Positions 22,705-33,320 are shown, counted from the first letter of the stretch. The stretch: 64,000 nucleotides of DNA from Brassica napus (GCF_020379485.1 NC_063448.1:14965726-15029725); one strand, 5' to 3'. The notes: generated by a model not told the origin, from the sequence alone. Translations and numbers: made by a program.

Positions 22705-23550
22705 ATCCCTAGAATCCGAAACCCGAAACCCGAAACCCAAACCCGAAACCCGAAACCCCAACCCCCAAACCCGAAACCCGAAACCCAAACCCCCATCTTT
22801 AATTTTCTACTTCATATATTCCAAACCCCATATTTAATTTTAAGTTTCGTCGTTATTTTTAACGAGTGTTATGGTTAAATCCCTAGAACCCGAAACCCGA
22901 AACCCGAAACCCAAAACCCGAAACCCGAAACCCGAAACCCGAAATCCAAAACCCGAAACCCCAAACCCCGAACCCCTAAACCCGAAACCCCAAACCCGAA
23001 ACCAAAAACCCGAAACCCGAAACCCGAAATCCAAAACCCGGAACCCCAAAACCCGAAACCCCAAACCCCAAACCCGAAACCCGAAACCCGAAACCCGAAA
23101 CCCGAAACCCGAAACCCGAAATCCAAAACCCAAAACCCCAAACCCCGAACCCCTAAACCCGAAACCCCAAACCCAAAACCTGAAACCCGAAATCCAAAAC
23201 CCGGAACCCCAAAACCCGAAACCCCAAACCCCAAACCCCAAACCCCATATTCCTTATTTTCTACTTCATATATTCCAAACCCCATATTTATTTTTAGGTT
23301 TCGTCGTTATTTCCTCGTTGTATTACGTTATATTTACGAAGATTTCATCCTACGTGGTTTTTACGACGAATTCATCATACGTGGTATTTACTACGATTTA
23401 GTCCTACGTGGAATTAACGAGTCCTTCGTCGTTATTTACTCGTTGGAATACGAGGACTTTACGACGATTTAAGCTTACGTGGAATTAACGAGTGTTATGT
23501 TTAAATCCCTAGAATGCAAAACCCGAAACCCGAAACCCCAAACCCCATAT
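22705..23550. repeat. CCCGAAA minisatellite (telomere-variant-like), three blocks inside the CACTA element
   Basis: Arrays of CCCGAAA with CCCCAAA, CCCAAAA and occasional CCCTAAA variants lie at 22709-22792, 22885-23250 and 23518-23550. Each block is preceded by ACGAGTGTTATG-TTAAATCC and followed by a CTACTTCATATAT-CCAAAC segment. The whole composite unit is therefore repeated three times. All ORFs here (GFRVSGFGF-type and NPKPETRNP-type) are translation artefacts of the array. Confidence 0.88.
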
Positions 23551-23725
23551 TCCTTGTTTTCTACTTCATATATTTCAAACCCCATCTTTATTTCCATTCC
23601 AAACCACAATTCCCACATTTGCTTATTCATAAAACAAACTCCCACATTACCTTATTCATAAAACAAACCCCACATTATCTTATTCATAAAACAAACTCCC
23701 TCATCTTATTCATAAAACAAATACA

Positions 23726-26700
23726 TCAATCGGATACATCGACATTCTCGTCATCACTAGAAACATCATCATTTTCATTAAACTCGTCTTCAACAGCTTC
23801 GTCTGTGGCATCATCGGTAAGATCTTCGTACTCGTGATTATGCGGATCAATGAGAAGGATATCATCAATTTCTTGTTCAGGTTCCTCAACTTCATTTATC
23901 TGTTCTTCTTGCAATGGTGGTTCTTCTCCACTGATGATTCGTCCTCGAGGTGTAACTTTGATTACTGCTAACCAATTTATACCTGAATCTCTCATCCGAG
24001 GGTATGGAAGGAAGCTAACTTGGTCTGCTTGTGAAGCTAAGATGAAAGGCTCGAATTTGTTGTACCTTCGTCCACCGTTGACATCAACTACACCGAATTT
24101 GTTAGACCGAACACCTCTGTTGACGACGGGGTCGAACCATTCACATTTGAAGAGGACGCATTTCAGCTTCAGTATCCCTGGAAATTCGACTTCAATAATC
24201 TCCGTCAAGATCCCGTAGAAATCTGTTTCCCCTTTCACACATATTCCATAGTTACTGGTCGCCCGTTGTCTACCATAGTCATATGTATGAAAAGTATAGC
24301 CTCGTGTGAAATACATCTGTGATGTGGTGACCTTTACAAGTGGAGATTGAATTACTTCGTGTAACCACTTAGGATAATCTGCATCGTCGTCGTCATAATC
24401 AACCTGCAAAAATAAAGAGAATGTTAATGAAATACAGATAATGTATGAAAAAAATTTTAGTTAATACCTGATTCCGCAACCACTTAATGAAGTGTTGATC
24501 TTTCCTTTTGTCTACGTCACTTGTGGATATACCAGGAAATGTTTCTTCGACTTGAGAAACAAATAGGCTGTAAAATCACATTTTATAGGAATGAATCTCT
24601 CGCAATTATACAATTAATTATACTTATATGTGTTTCGAAGTGTCAATATATGTTACCTTTCAAAATAACGAATCAATGGATCTTCGCAATTGAGTAGAAT
24701 ATAGGTGTGTGCACTATGAGCGTCTTGTTCACTCGACCACCAAACCTCTTTAGACTTCCCACCGAGTCGCCCAATCTGGCTAAAGATGTCTGGAACACCA
24801 GCAACTGCATATGTTGGCGCAACACCACCATCATCATATCTTCTTGGAGCTCTTCTCCGTGTACGTACTTTTGACGCAAAGTAGTACGATGTGAAGTGAG
24901 AAACTTCTTCCGTCAAACTTCCAGCAATTATAGAACCTTCAACTTTGGCGAGGTTCTTTGCTTTTCCCTTCAAATATTTCATGGCTCGCTCATACTGATA
25001 CATCCATCCGTAATGTACAGGTCCACGAAGCAATGCCTCATATGGGAGGTGGACAGCTAGATGCTCCATGACGTCAAAAAATCCGGGAGGAAATATCTTC
25101 TCCAAGTTGCACAATAAGATGGGAATGTTCTCCTGAAGCTGTTCCACAACTTCTTCTTTAAGAGTGCGTGTGCTCAGATCCCTGAAAAATGCTCCAATGC
25201 CTTTTATATTCAAAAAAAAATTAAACACATTGTTAGTCATATATTATTTTGTAAATTATTGTGATATAATACACTACGTACCTGCAAGTGCTTCATGTAC
25301 GTTTGTTGGAAGTAGCTCCGCAAATGCAAAGGGCAGTAGTCGTTGCATAAATACATGACAATCATGACTCTTCATCCCGGAGAACTTTTGACCCTTTTCA
25401 ACACATCTAGAGAGATTCGAAACATACCCATCGGGGAACTTCACTTCTGATGCCACCCAGTTGAACAACACCGACTTTTTTTCTGAAGATAATCTGAATA
25501 TCGGAACGGGAACTTGTCCATTGCTTTTAATATGTAACTCGCTTCTTGAGCAAATATCCGGCAAGTCCAACCTCGATTTTATGTTGTCTTTTGTCTTCCC
25601 TGGGACATTCAATATTGTATTCATGATGTTCTCAAAGAAATTCTTCTCTATATGCATCACATCGAGGTTGTGGCGCAGAAGAAGATCCTTCCAATATGGC
25701 AACTCCCAAAATATACTCTTCTTGTGCCAGTTGTGATGAACACCGTAAGAATCTGGCATATTACGAGGGACATGCCAATTACCACCCCAACGAACTGTTT
25801 CGTTAGCTCCGTAGTAGTCGATTTGCGCTTCAATTTGTTCTCCAGTTAGATATGGAGGAGGAGTGTCTCTCACAACCCTTTTGTGCCTAAACAAATTCTT
25901 GTTTCTTCGGTAAGGATGGCCAATGGGAAGAAATCGACGGTGACAATCAAACCAACTTGTCTTCCTACCATTCTTCAGTTGAAACGCATCTGTCGTTCCA
26001 TTACAATATGGACAAGCTAATCTCCCATGTGTAGTCCATCCAGACAACATCCCATAGGCAGGAAAATCACTTATGGTCCACAAAAGCATCGCTCGCATCG
26101 TAAAATTCGTCTTCGTTGAACAGTCATACGTCCTCACCCCTGTTGACCACAAATCCTTCAACTCTTTTATCAGTGGTTGTAGGAAAACATCCAGGGACCT
26201 TTTTGGATGGTTCGGACCAGGTATTAATATGGTCAAGAATAGTAACTCCCGTTGCATGCACATCTCCGGTGGCAGGTTGTATGGAGTAAGAAAGACTGGC
26301 CACAATGAATATTGTCTCCCTGACATTCCGAACGGACTAAATCCATCTGTGCATAATCCGAGATACACATTCCGGATATTGCTAGCGAAATCTGGATGTA
26401 CTTTGTTGAAATGTTTCCAGGCTCTTGCATCTGATGGATGAGTCATCTCACCATCCGTCTGAGTATGCTCGGCATGCCATCTCATCTTTCCAGCAGTCTG
26501 CTCTGATTGATACAATCTTTTCAATCTGTCTGTAATTGGTAGGTTCCTTTGGTACGGTACCCTATTACGTCCCCGTCCTTGCGGCTTGAATCGTGGCTTC
26601 TTGCAGAATCGACATTCTTCTAGCTTCTCATCATCTCCCCAATAGATCATGCAGTTGTCGATGCAAACATCTATCATCTCCGAAGGCAACCCAAGACTAT

Positions 26701-27382
26701 AAACCAGTTTCTGAATCTCATAATAAGAATCAGCAGACACATTGTCTTCCGGCAAGTACTCTTTAAACAAGTCCGCCCATTCGTTCATGCAACTTTCAGG
26801 TAGATTGTGATCAGTTTTAATATTCATCATTCTAGCAGCTAACGACAATTTAGAGAGACCTTCTCTACAACCACTGTAAAGTGGTTGATTCGCCGCGTTT
26901 AACATTTCGTAAAACTTTTTTGCATCTATATTAGGTTCTTCATCTTCATCATGAGCTACGAATGCATCAGCTACCATATCATGAACCCTATCATAATCTA
27001 CCATCTCCTCCTGATGGTAACTATGTTCATTATGCAAATGATGATCAACCGGTTCTTTTTCCTGAAAATTGCTATTACTACTACTAGCTTCATTCTGATC
27101 ATAATTAAAACCTTCTCCATGTTGAAACCAGATATAGTAATTTGCCGTGAAACCTCTATTTATTAAATGCTTCCAAACATTTTCACGATTTGCCAGTTTC
27201 GAATTGTTGCATTTCCGACAAGAACAGAACATCTTACCACTTTCTTGGGCGAGCGGTGTTGAATCTGCTTGATGCATAAATATCTCCAGACCCGCAAGGT
27301 ATTCTTTCGTCACTCTCCCGTTAGCATCTCTATGCATATACATCCACTTCCGCAACTCGTAAATAGTCCCGGAACCAGCCAT
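23726..27382 (-). CDS. CACTA TNP2-type transposase (Transposase_21), open across four exons
   Basis: Exons 27382-25282, 25200-24657, 24567-24468 and 24403-23726 join at GT-AG borders into 1140 codons without a stop. The order of domains is: a Transpos_assoc N-terminus (residues ~5-80, WKHLINRGFTANYYIW and a CSCRKC cysteine pair); the Transposase_21/tnp2 catalytic region in exon 1 (MRWHAEH, LGLCTDGFSPFG, YSLWPVFLTPYNLPP, MLSGWTTHGRLACPYC); DUF4218 in exon 2 (FFRDLSTRTL, FPPGFFDVMEHLAVHLPYEA); DUF4216 in exon 4 (ETDFYGILTEIIEVEFPG, CEWFDP); and an acidic tail. An in-frame ATG at 27436 lies before the likely transcription start (TATAAAT, plus-strand 27441-27447), so ATG 27382 was chosen. Transposases of this type bind the CACTA TIR and cut the element out. 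The gene looks potentially functional. Confidence 0.9.
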
Positions 27383-27479
27383 TTTTTTTCTTTCACGTTT
27401 TTTGTTGTTGGTGTGTTTAAAATGATGTTCAAACATCCATATTTATAGGAAATTCGAATCTGGTAGTTGTAATTTTGAT

Positions 27480-27800
27480 ATGAAATTACGACGAAAATTA
27501 ATTAGGTGGGCAAAAAAAACGTGTAACACCTATAAAGTTGGTGGATTCAAAAATTTCCTCGCTAAATACACATAAACTATTCCCTCGTAAATACCACGCA
27601 AAGTTTACGTCGTATTTACGAGGAAATAGTTTTTCCTCGTAAAATACTCGTAAAATTACATCCACTTTACGACGAAACAGTTTTGTCGTTACGTTACGAG
27701 GAAATAACGATGACTTTAGTTTTTCACGTAAATTCGTCGTAAACTCGACGCAAATTTACGAGGATTGTTTTTCCTCGTTAATTTTCGTCGTTAAGCATGT
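27480..27800. repeat. CACTA sub-terminal repeat block, promoter side of TNP2
   Basis: Repeated TTACGACGAAA / TTTCCTCGTAA motifs in both orientations lie between the TNP2 TATA box and the right TIR. They mirror 19566-20030. Confidence 0.72.
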
Positions 27801-28330
27801 GTTTTCTTGTAGTATTTGAAGCAAGAACAGAGTACAAAGATGCGAGAAAACGTAAACGCCATGGTTGAAGCTTTAATTGATTACGTTGTTAACATACATC
27901 ATCGATTATACCACCATCAGAGATATAGCTTGACATATCTCAAAAGATAGATTGAATCATGAAGATATTGATTAAATACATATTCTTTTTAAAAAAGATT
28001 CTGAAAAAACATGATTTATTTTACAAAAAAAAAGTAAAGAACTCAATAAGAGGAAAACGAAGAAGAAAGATATATGGGACCCACTTTATTTTTCTTGTTT
28101 GTTATGAAGATTTATGATTAAATCTTGTAGTTAGTCAGCGAGTAGTTATAAAATAAAACTAGTTAGTTTAGACAAAAAGAAGCTATTAGAATAAACTGTT
28201 TTGGTAGAAGAAAGTGTCTTATTTTATTATAGAAAACTCAAAACTGCCTTATAGTGTAATTATTTCAGCAAAATGAACCTAGTCTCATGTGTCTTCTTCT
28301 ATTACAATAATTGCTCCCTTTTTTTCTCTC

Positions 28331-28336
28331 TATAAA
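28331..28336 (+). promoter_or_regulatory. TATA box of the MLP gene
   Basis: TATAAA lies 82 bp upstream of the MLP ATG. Foldback copy B ends ~65 bp further upstream, so almost the whole upstream promoter is transposon DNA. Confidence 0.6.
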
Positions 28337-28417
28337 AACAGCTATATTATATGGATTGTAAAGGCATTCACTCACACCATTCAGAAGTAACCTAGAGAAG
28401 CAAATCATTCGTAGAAA

Positions 28418-29230
28418 ATGGCAGAGGTAGAAACGAAGCAAGAGACAAATGCTGCGACTGAGCCAGAGACACAGGCTGCGACTGAGCTAGAGACAAAGGC
28501 TGATAGTATGGTTGGAGAGATTTGGATAGGTGTTGATATCAAAGCTTCTGCAGAGAAGTTCCACCATATGTTCGCTAAAAGGCCACACCACGTGTCCAAT
28601 GCCACCCCTCGCCACATTGGGGGAGTTGAGCTGCACGAGGGAGAGTGGGACAAAGTCGGAAGCATAGTCTTGTGGAACTACATTCATGGTAATTAATGAC
28701 AAAATATTTTATATGTAAAGATATCTTCACGAAGATACAAATATTAGTTTTAACGTCAGCGATGAATGCAAGAAAACAATATTTTACTGTTTCACACCAA
28801 GCATATGGGTATGTCTTTGATGATAAAAACATTTAACATTTCATCTGTGAACGATTTTTGGGTGCAGAAGGAAAGCCAAAAGTAGCAAAAGATAGGATCG
28901 AAGCGGTGGATCCGGAGAAAAATCTGAGAAAGTTCAGGGTCTTAGAGGGAGATGTGTTGAAGGAGTACAAAACCTTCTAGATAACACTCCAAGTAATACT
29001 AAATTTTGTGACTCCTATTTCGATCGAGTTTTATTTTGGTTTTTCATCTGAGTCAATATTCTGAAATCTCTTAACAGGTAACACCAAAGCAAGGAGGATC
29101 CGGAAGTGTGGCGAGGTGGCACTTGGAGTATGAGAGGATTGATGAGAAGGTAGCTCATCCTGAAACTCTAATTCCATTCTTGGAATCAATGTCCAAAGAG
29201 ATCGATGAACACCTACTGTCCACAGAGTAG
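28418..29230 (+). pseudogene. Major latex protein-like (MLP, Bet v 1 superfamily) gene with premature stop
   Basis: Three exons, 28418-28688, 28868-28992 and 29078-29230, with good GT-AG borders would give 182 residues. The product starts MAEVETKQETNAATEPETQ, an acidic extension. A typical MLP follows: VGEIWIGVDIKASAEKFHHM, ELHEGEWDKVGSIV, RIEAVDPEKNLRKFRVLEGD, and in exon 3 the C-terminal helix MSKEIDEHLLSTE. In exon 2 a TAG at 28978-28980 (codon 128, after KEYKTF) stops the frame where the family has a hydrophobic residue. The C-terminal third, including the long helix that closes the ligand pocket, would be lost. MLPs bind hydrophobic ligands in the cytosol. It matches the At1g23120/At1g23130 position. 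It could be a recent null allele. Confidence 0.87.
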
Positions 29231-30361
29231 AACGAAGACGTCCTTCTGCTTGTTTTTTTTTTGTAACATACTTCGGTTTGTTTAAAACCCTATATATGTA
29301 TGTGGTACATGCATGTATATTCAGATTTCTGTATTATATGGAGTAGTAACGTATATGCTATGTTTTATCAAGTTTTTTTTTTTTTTTTTTTTAAAAGAAT
29401 GTTTTATCAAGTTACAAGTTAGTTACATGTATCTTTCCCTTTTTTGTATGTTGTGTGACAAAATAAATAAAAATCATACTTATGCAGATTTTTTGGGTTT
29501 AAATCATACTTATGCTGTAATGCATACATTTTTTTTTGTTATGACTATATACATGGCATTTACAATAGACTGTGTCTCAGGATCTATTTTATTTCATTGA
29601 GAGACAAAATATTATAAGGGGAATTAATAATGTCGGAAGTATAATAATTTATTAATTTATAGAATTTACGAATTTATGTTTTTAGATTTTTATATTAGTT
29701 AAAACTTATAGATTTGAATTTTTTTCTCTTTTCATTAAATTATTTGATATGTTTTATGTGTGTTGATTCCGTATGATAAAATACAAATGTAATTTTATAT
29801 TTAATTCAATGAATTAACAACAAAATAATGAAATAAAATAAAATTAAAGATGAAATCATTTAAAAAATAAAGTATTTTGTTATGTTTATATAAATATATA
29901 TATATATATATATTAATTAATAATTATTAATTTAGTCATATTTTACACTATTCCGATTTGAAACATAAAAAAATATTAATTTATCAAATTATTAATTTAT
30001 AATTTTAGTGAAATTATATATGTACCTAATATATTAAAATATTCTATGTCATATTTTACATTAGTCTAATTTGAAATATAAAAATTTATTAATTTATAGA
30101 GTTTTTAATGTAAACTTTAGAAGCGTTTGAATATCTTATAATGTCGTGATCGGTTAGATAAAATATTGATCAAATTTTACAAAAAAAAAATTGTTTGTTT
30201 TTGTTTACCGGTTTTGGAATAAATCTAAATTGTCTCTCAAATGGTTTTTTTTTATCGAAGAAAAACATTATTTCATCAGAGATTATATTTCTCGAGTATA
30301 TCATTTATAAAATTTATTATAAAACTTGATCTAAACACAATTTCGACTGATCAAATGCATG
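29231..30361. other. AT-rich intergenic; (TA)n near 29897
   Basis: This holds the MLP 3' region, poly-T and (TA)n tracts and unstructured AT-rich DNA. I see no gene. Confidence 0.5.
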
Positions 30362-30523
30362 TAATGCAAAAGCAAGAAGTGTTTGCAAGTGTTGTGAACT
30401 GAGACATGTTGAGTATAAAGACGATTGATGAGACGAATGCGGCTTACCCTAAAACTCTGTTTCAGTTTTTTGAATAATTACTATCCAAATAGATCAAATG
30501 AACACCTCTTGTCCAAGGAATAA
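30362..30523 (+). pseudogene. Relic of a second MLP gene (last exon only)
   Basis: The sequence aligns by eye with exon 3 of the MLP gene: AGTGTTGTG..GACATGTTGAGTATAAA.. corresponds to AGTGTGGCG..GGCACTTGGAGTATGAG.., then ATTGATGAGA and CCT-AAACTCT. Its tail GATCAAATGAACACCTCTTG-CCA matches GATCGATGAACACCTACTGTCCA. It has frameshifts and stops throughout and no upstream exons. It is the trace of a tandem MLP copy. Confidence 0.72.
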
Positions 30524-30675
30524 ATAGATTTGTACTGTTTCTTTTTGCATATGCAATTTCTAACCTTTTGAGTTAGCTACGAGCATATCGACACTGTCAC
30601 CACATTTATTAAACTCAATACAAATCAGTTAACAGTTATGCTTATTTCATGTCTTCTTTCAACGATCCCTTGACC

Positions 30676-31319
30676 CTATGGAACACTGATCCACTCAATT
30701 TGAATCTCAACCTCACCGCTTTCGACATTTCTCAGCTTGAGAACCATGTCTTGGACGATCTTTCCATTACTGAACGCGATCCTGCTCTCTTGAGCCAGGC
30801 AATTGTCTGTGCTCGGCTTCACTCTCTTGACCTCGGTTCCATCAGGGAGGTCTTGAAGACCCATTGCTTGAATCTCAAGAAACGGCCTGATGTCTATTTC
30901 CGCATCTCCCATCTTGTCATGGGAAGTGAACGTATCTTTATCATAAACTTCCTGTAAGGGAAATACAAAAGAAACCATTCAGAAACTAATAAATTATATT
31001 TCAACACGATAAAGAAGTAACTCACGAGAATCACAGGTTGATTATGATCATTGAATGCAAGCGTCAGTTCATCGTTCCACTCAGGGTTACAGTTATTTTC
31101 CACACGATGAGTATTTAATGTCTGAACCAGATTCACAAAGAAAACAAGATATAACAAGAGTTCCTGACTGTTGTATGTAAGAGAGAAACAGAGTGTATTT
31201 GTGTGTACCTGAGAACCCATGGTTACAACGACGAAAGGGTCGCTGCTCTGAGAATCTCGACTAACAAGATTCATCCCTCTTTTCACTCGGATCCTAAGAA
31301 GTCCCACAAGATCCTCCAT
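30676..31319 (-). CDS. CAR8: C2-domain ABA-related (CAR) protein, At1g23140-like
   Basis: Exons on the minus strand, 31319-31209, 31121-31026 and 30951-30676, all GT-AG, give 160 residues. The start MEDLVGLLRIRVKRGMNLV leads into a single C2 domain. Calcium-binding loops are visible at RDSQSSDPFVVV and EVYDKDTFTSHDKMGDAEID. The CAR-specific tail KRVKPSTDNCLAQESRI..NGKIVQDMVLKLRNVE..GEVEIQIEW follows. CAR proteins bind membrane phospholipids in a calcium-dependent way and recruit PYR/PYL ABA receptors to the plasma membrane; this role is known for the family and inferred here. The order next to the MLP and DUF7054-like genes fits At1g23140 (CAR8), but CAR6/7/9 are close paralogues. No disruption is seen. 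Confidence 0.92.
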
Positions 31320-31805
31320 GTCTCCTCTGACAGAGCTTTCTCTTCCTCTGATCTGTTTCTTAAAAGAGCACGAGTTGCGGAAGAACGGTTAGGAGCAAGT
31401 TATGTTTGTGGCCTCTAAAGTCTGTGACTTTTTCTTTAACCTATGTCTTAGCAAGCATCTTCTGGAGCATCTTTTTGTCCTATACGGATCTTGTTAGTAG
31501 TAGTTGAATAGGCTTTCCTTTTGATGTAACATTTCAAAAAGGTATTTTGTATAAAGATAGAAAGTAATCTCATTTATATAAATCTAAAAGATATCAACTT
31601 CTATTTTGCATCTTCATGGTCCCTCCCAGGCCGACACTTTCTTAGGTAAGACATGTGTTAGTTTAGTCTATTGGTGGTATTCATGCTATCTTCGTGGATC
31701 ATAAAAGAGTACAAGAGATAAAGCACCAAAAATATATAGAATCAATGTAGGCTTTCAGAGCCCCACAAGAATTATTCATCAAAACAATGTTCTGCCGAAA
31801 ATAAA

Positions 31806-32042
31806 AGAGCATGATTAATGAGAGGTTCTTAGGGTGAAATTCTTGGCAGAATATAAGAACCCGTCTCTTAACTTTAAACTAAAAATGCTAAGAGCCGGCT
31901 CTTAAATAGGAGATTTAAGAGCCGGCTCTTAAATAGGAGATTTAAGAGCCGGCTCTTAGTTTTTTTTAGTTAAAAGTTAAGAGACAGATTCTTATATTCC
32001 GCTAAGAACCTCACCCTAAGAACCCCCCATTAATCATGCTCT
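31806..32042. mobile_element. Foldback MITE with internal 27-bp repeats
   Basis: The left end AGAGCATGATTAATG and the right end CATTAATCATGCTCT are inverted, and the pairing continues inward (TTAAGAGACAGATTCTTATATT against AATATAAGAACCCGTCTCTT). The loop carries AAGAGCCGGCTCTTAAATAG repeated two and a half times. The TSD is ambiguous (A-rich on both sides), so the superfamily is not settled; the TIR resembles Tourist-like elements. Confidence 0.7.
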
Positions 32043-32126
32043 AAAAAACCCAATTAAGTCAGAACATAACAAAAAAAAAGTGAGGGTTTAGATCATAAAA
32101 AATATCCCTCCAGGTCTATATATATA

Positions 32127-32389
32127 CTCCTTCCGTTTTTTAATGTAAGTCGTTTTAGAATTGTGCACATAGATTAAGAAAATCATTAATTTTTTTATAT
32201 TTTCTAAACAAAAACATCATTAATTATTTATCTAACCACAAATCAACCAATAATAAAATAGAAGGTATATTATCATTGGTCATATAACATTAAGTGTTAA
32301 TAAATTTTACATAAAAAACCGAATACGTCATATAATTTGGAACATAAAAAATTTCTCTAAAATAATTTATATTAAAAAAACGGAGGGAG
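32127..32389. mobile_element. Stowaway-like (Tc1/mariner) MITE, 263 bp
   Basis: The terminus CTCCTTCCGTTTTTTAATGT pairs with ..ATTAAAAAAACGGAGGGAG. A TA dinucleotide flanks each end (32125-32126, 32390-32391). This is the classic Stowaway consensus, CTCC-TCCGT. Confidence 0.88.
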
Positions 32390-33109
32390 TATATATATGA
32401 CTAAGAGTCTACAACAAGCGTGTCGCCAATGGTTGTGAAGTTACAACGATCCCAATCATTCTAGTTGATACGCACCCTAATACGTGAGGTTAAATTAATA
32501 TATAAGAACAGATTACCTTAGGGTATACGGAAACTTATATAAGACTAGTGCGAATTGTGATACTAGACCAGTGACCTGAATTAATATATCATTTTGCTTC
32601 AATTTTATCAATTTAGTTATATCTTCCAATAATTTTTTAAAAACATTATCTTATCAATGGTTTCAAATTGCTAATTAATTAATTTTAAAAAAAATAATAC
32701 CTTCATCCAGAAAATTGTCAACTTTCACGTACGTATATTACGCGTCTGCATGCAAAAGTATGCACAGAAGATGCTTAAAATATACCTGAACACGCGTTCA
32801 AGAGAAAAAAAGAAAGAAAAAAAAACGAATGACTCCAAAAATAACCGAAGCGACAACAGAACATAACAGTTATCTCTTAACATTAATCTCTTGATTTATA
32901 TACACACCTCTCCTCTGACCAAGAATCACAAATTCGATTTTACTTTTTTTTCATCTTCTTCTTCATCCTCGGCTCCTCCTCTCAGATTCCTGCTTCTCGT
33001 TGCGATCGACGAATACCTAAATCTCTTTTCCTCGCTGATTTTGTTTCCATCTCTCTCTCTCTCTCTCTTTTTCTACGTTAAAATATTTTTCTTCGGTGAA
33101 GTTTTGTGA
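32390..33109 (+). promoter_or_regulatory. Promoter and 5' leader of the uORF/DUF7054-like gene
   Basis: AT-rich upstream DNA with a TATA-like TTTATATAC at about 32896-32904. A pyrimidine-rich leader follows, with a CT-rich run at about 33050-33071. No other gene is seen. Confidence 0.5.
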
Positions 33110-33262
33110 ATGGTGGAACCTAATCCGATCTGCGATAACTCTAGGCTCTCCCTTCCAATCCAAAGGGCAAGCTTCTTCGTCCCTCTTTCTTCAGACTCTG
33201 TTTTCGCATTCGGATCTTGCAAAGAAGGCTGGTACTACCGTTGCCTTGGCATCGACCCGTGA
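33110..33262 (+). CDS. CPuORF29: Conserved-peptide upstream ORF (CPuORF), 50 codons
   Basis: ATG at 33110 and TGA at 33260-33262 enclose 50 codons, 58 bp upstream of the main ORF in the same leader. The peptide starts MVEPNPICDNSRLSLPIQRA, has a middle FFVPLSSDSVFAFGSCKEG and ends GWYYRCLGIDP. It is not AT-biased like the surrounding leader. Arabidopsis annotates conserved-peptide uORFs (CPuORF28 and CPuORF29) in the leaders of At1g70780 and At1g23150, homologous to the gene that follows here; this is from memory. Such uORF peptides can stall ribosomes and lower translation of the main ORF. The exact number assignment is inferred from synteny. Confidence 0.82.
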   Translation: MVEPNPICDNSRLSLPIQRASFFVPLSSDSVFAFGSCKEGWYYRCLGIDP

Positions 33263-33320
33263 AATTCTCCTTCCCGTTTGACATATATTTTTCTAGCGAT
33301 TTTTTAATTACTTTTGAAAG

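Larger units (their letters stand above)
19550..27814 (-). mobile_element. CACTA (En/Spm) transposon, 8265 bp, with TTT target duplication
   Basis: The left end is CACTACAAGAAAACA at 19550 and the right end TGTTTTCTTGTAGTA at 27814 (last base mutated from G). TTT is duplicated at 19547-19549 and 27815-27817, as expected for the 3-bp TSD of CACTA elements. The element carries two genes on the minus strand (TNP2-type and TNPA/Ptta-type) and sub-terminal repeats containing ACGAGGAA/TTACGACGA. It inserted in the right TIR of foldback copy B. Confidence 0.93.
15526..28266. mobile_element. Foldback/MULE-like element, copy B, interrupted by other elements
   Basis: The left TIR starts GAGTGATTTACACTATAGGA at 15526. 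The right TIR is split by the CACTA element: 19290-19549 (AAAACACCAAAGTTAGCCAT... is the inverse of 16105-16140) plus 27815-28266, whose outer end is the inverse of the left end (GAAATAATTACACTATAAGG). The left copy duplicates 8512-9603 almost exactly and breaks off at 16613 into the hairpin. The right end lies ~65 bp from the TATA box of the MLP gene. Pairing of the two ends is inferred; an alternative partner for 28266 is the end at 8512. Confidence 0.55.

Noticed and set aside
22840..23401. Several 130-176-codon ORFs on both strands (GFRVSGFGF- and NPKPETRNP-like)
   Set aside because: They are translations of the CCCGAAA minisatellite; period and composition explain them fully.
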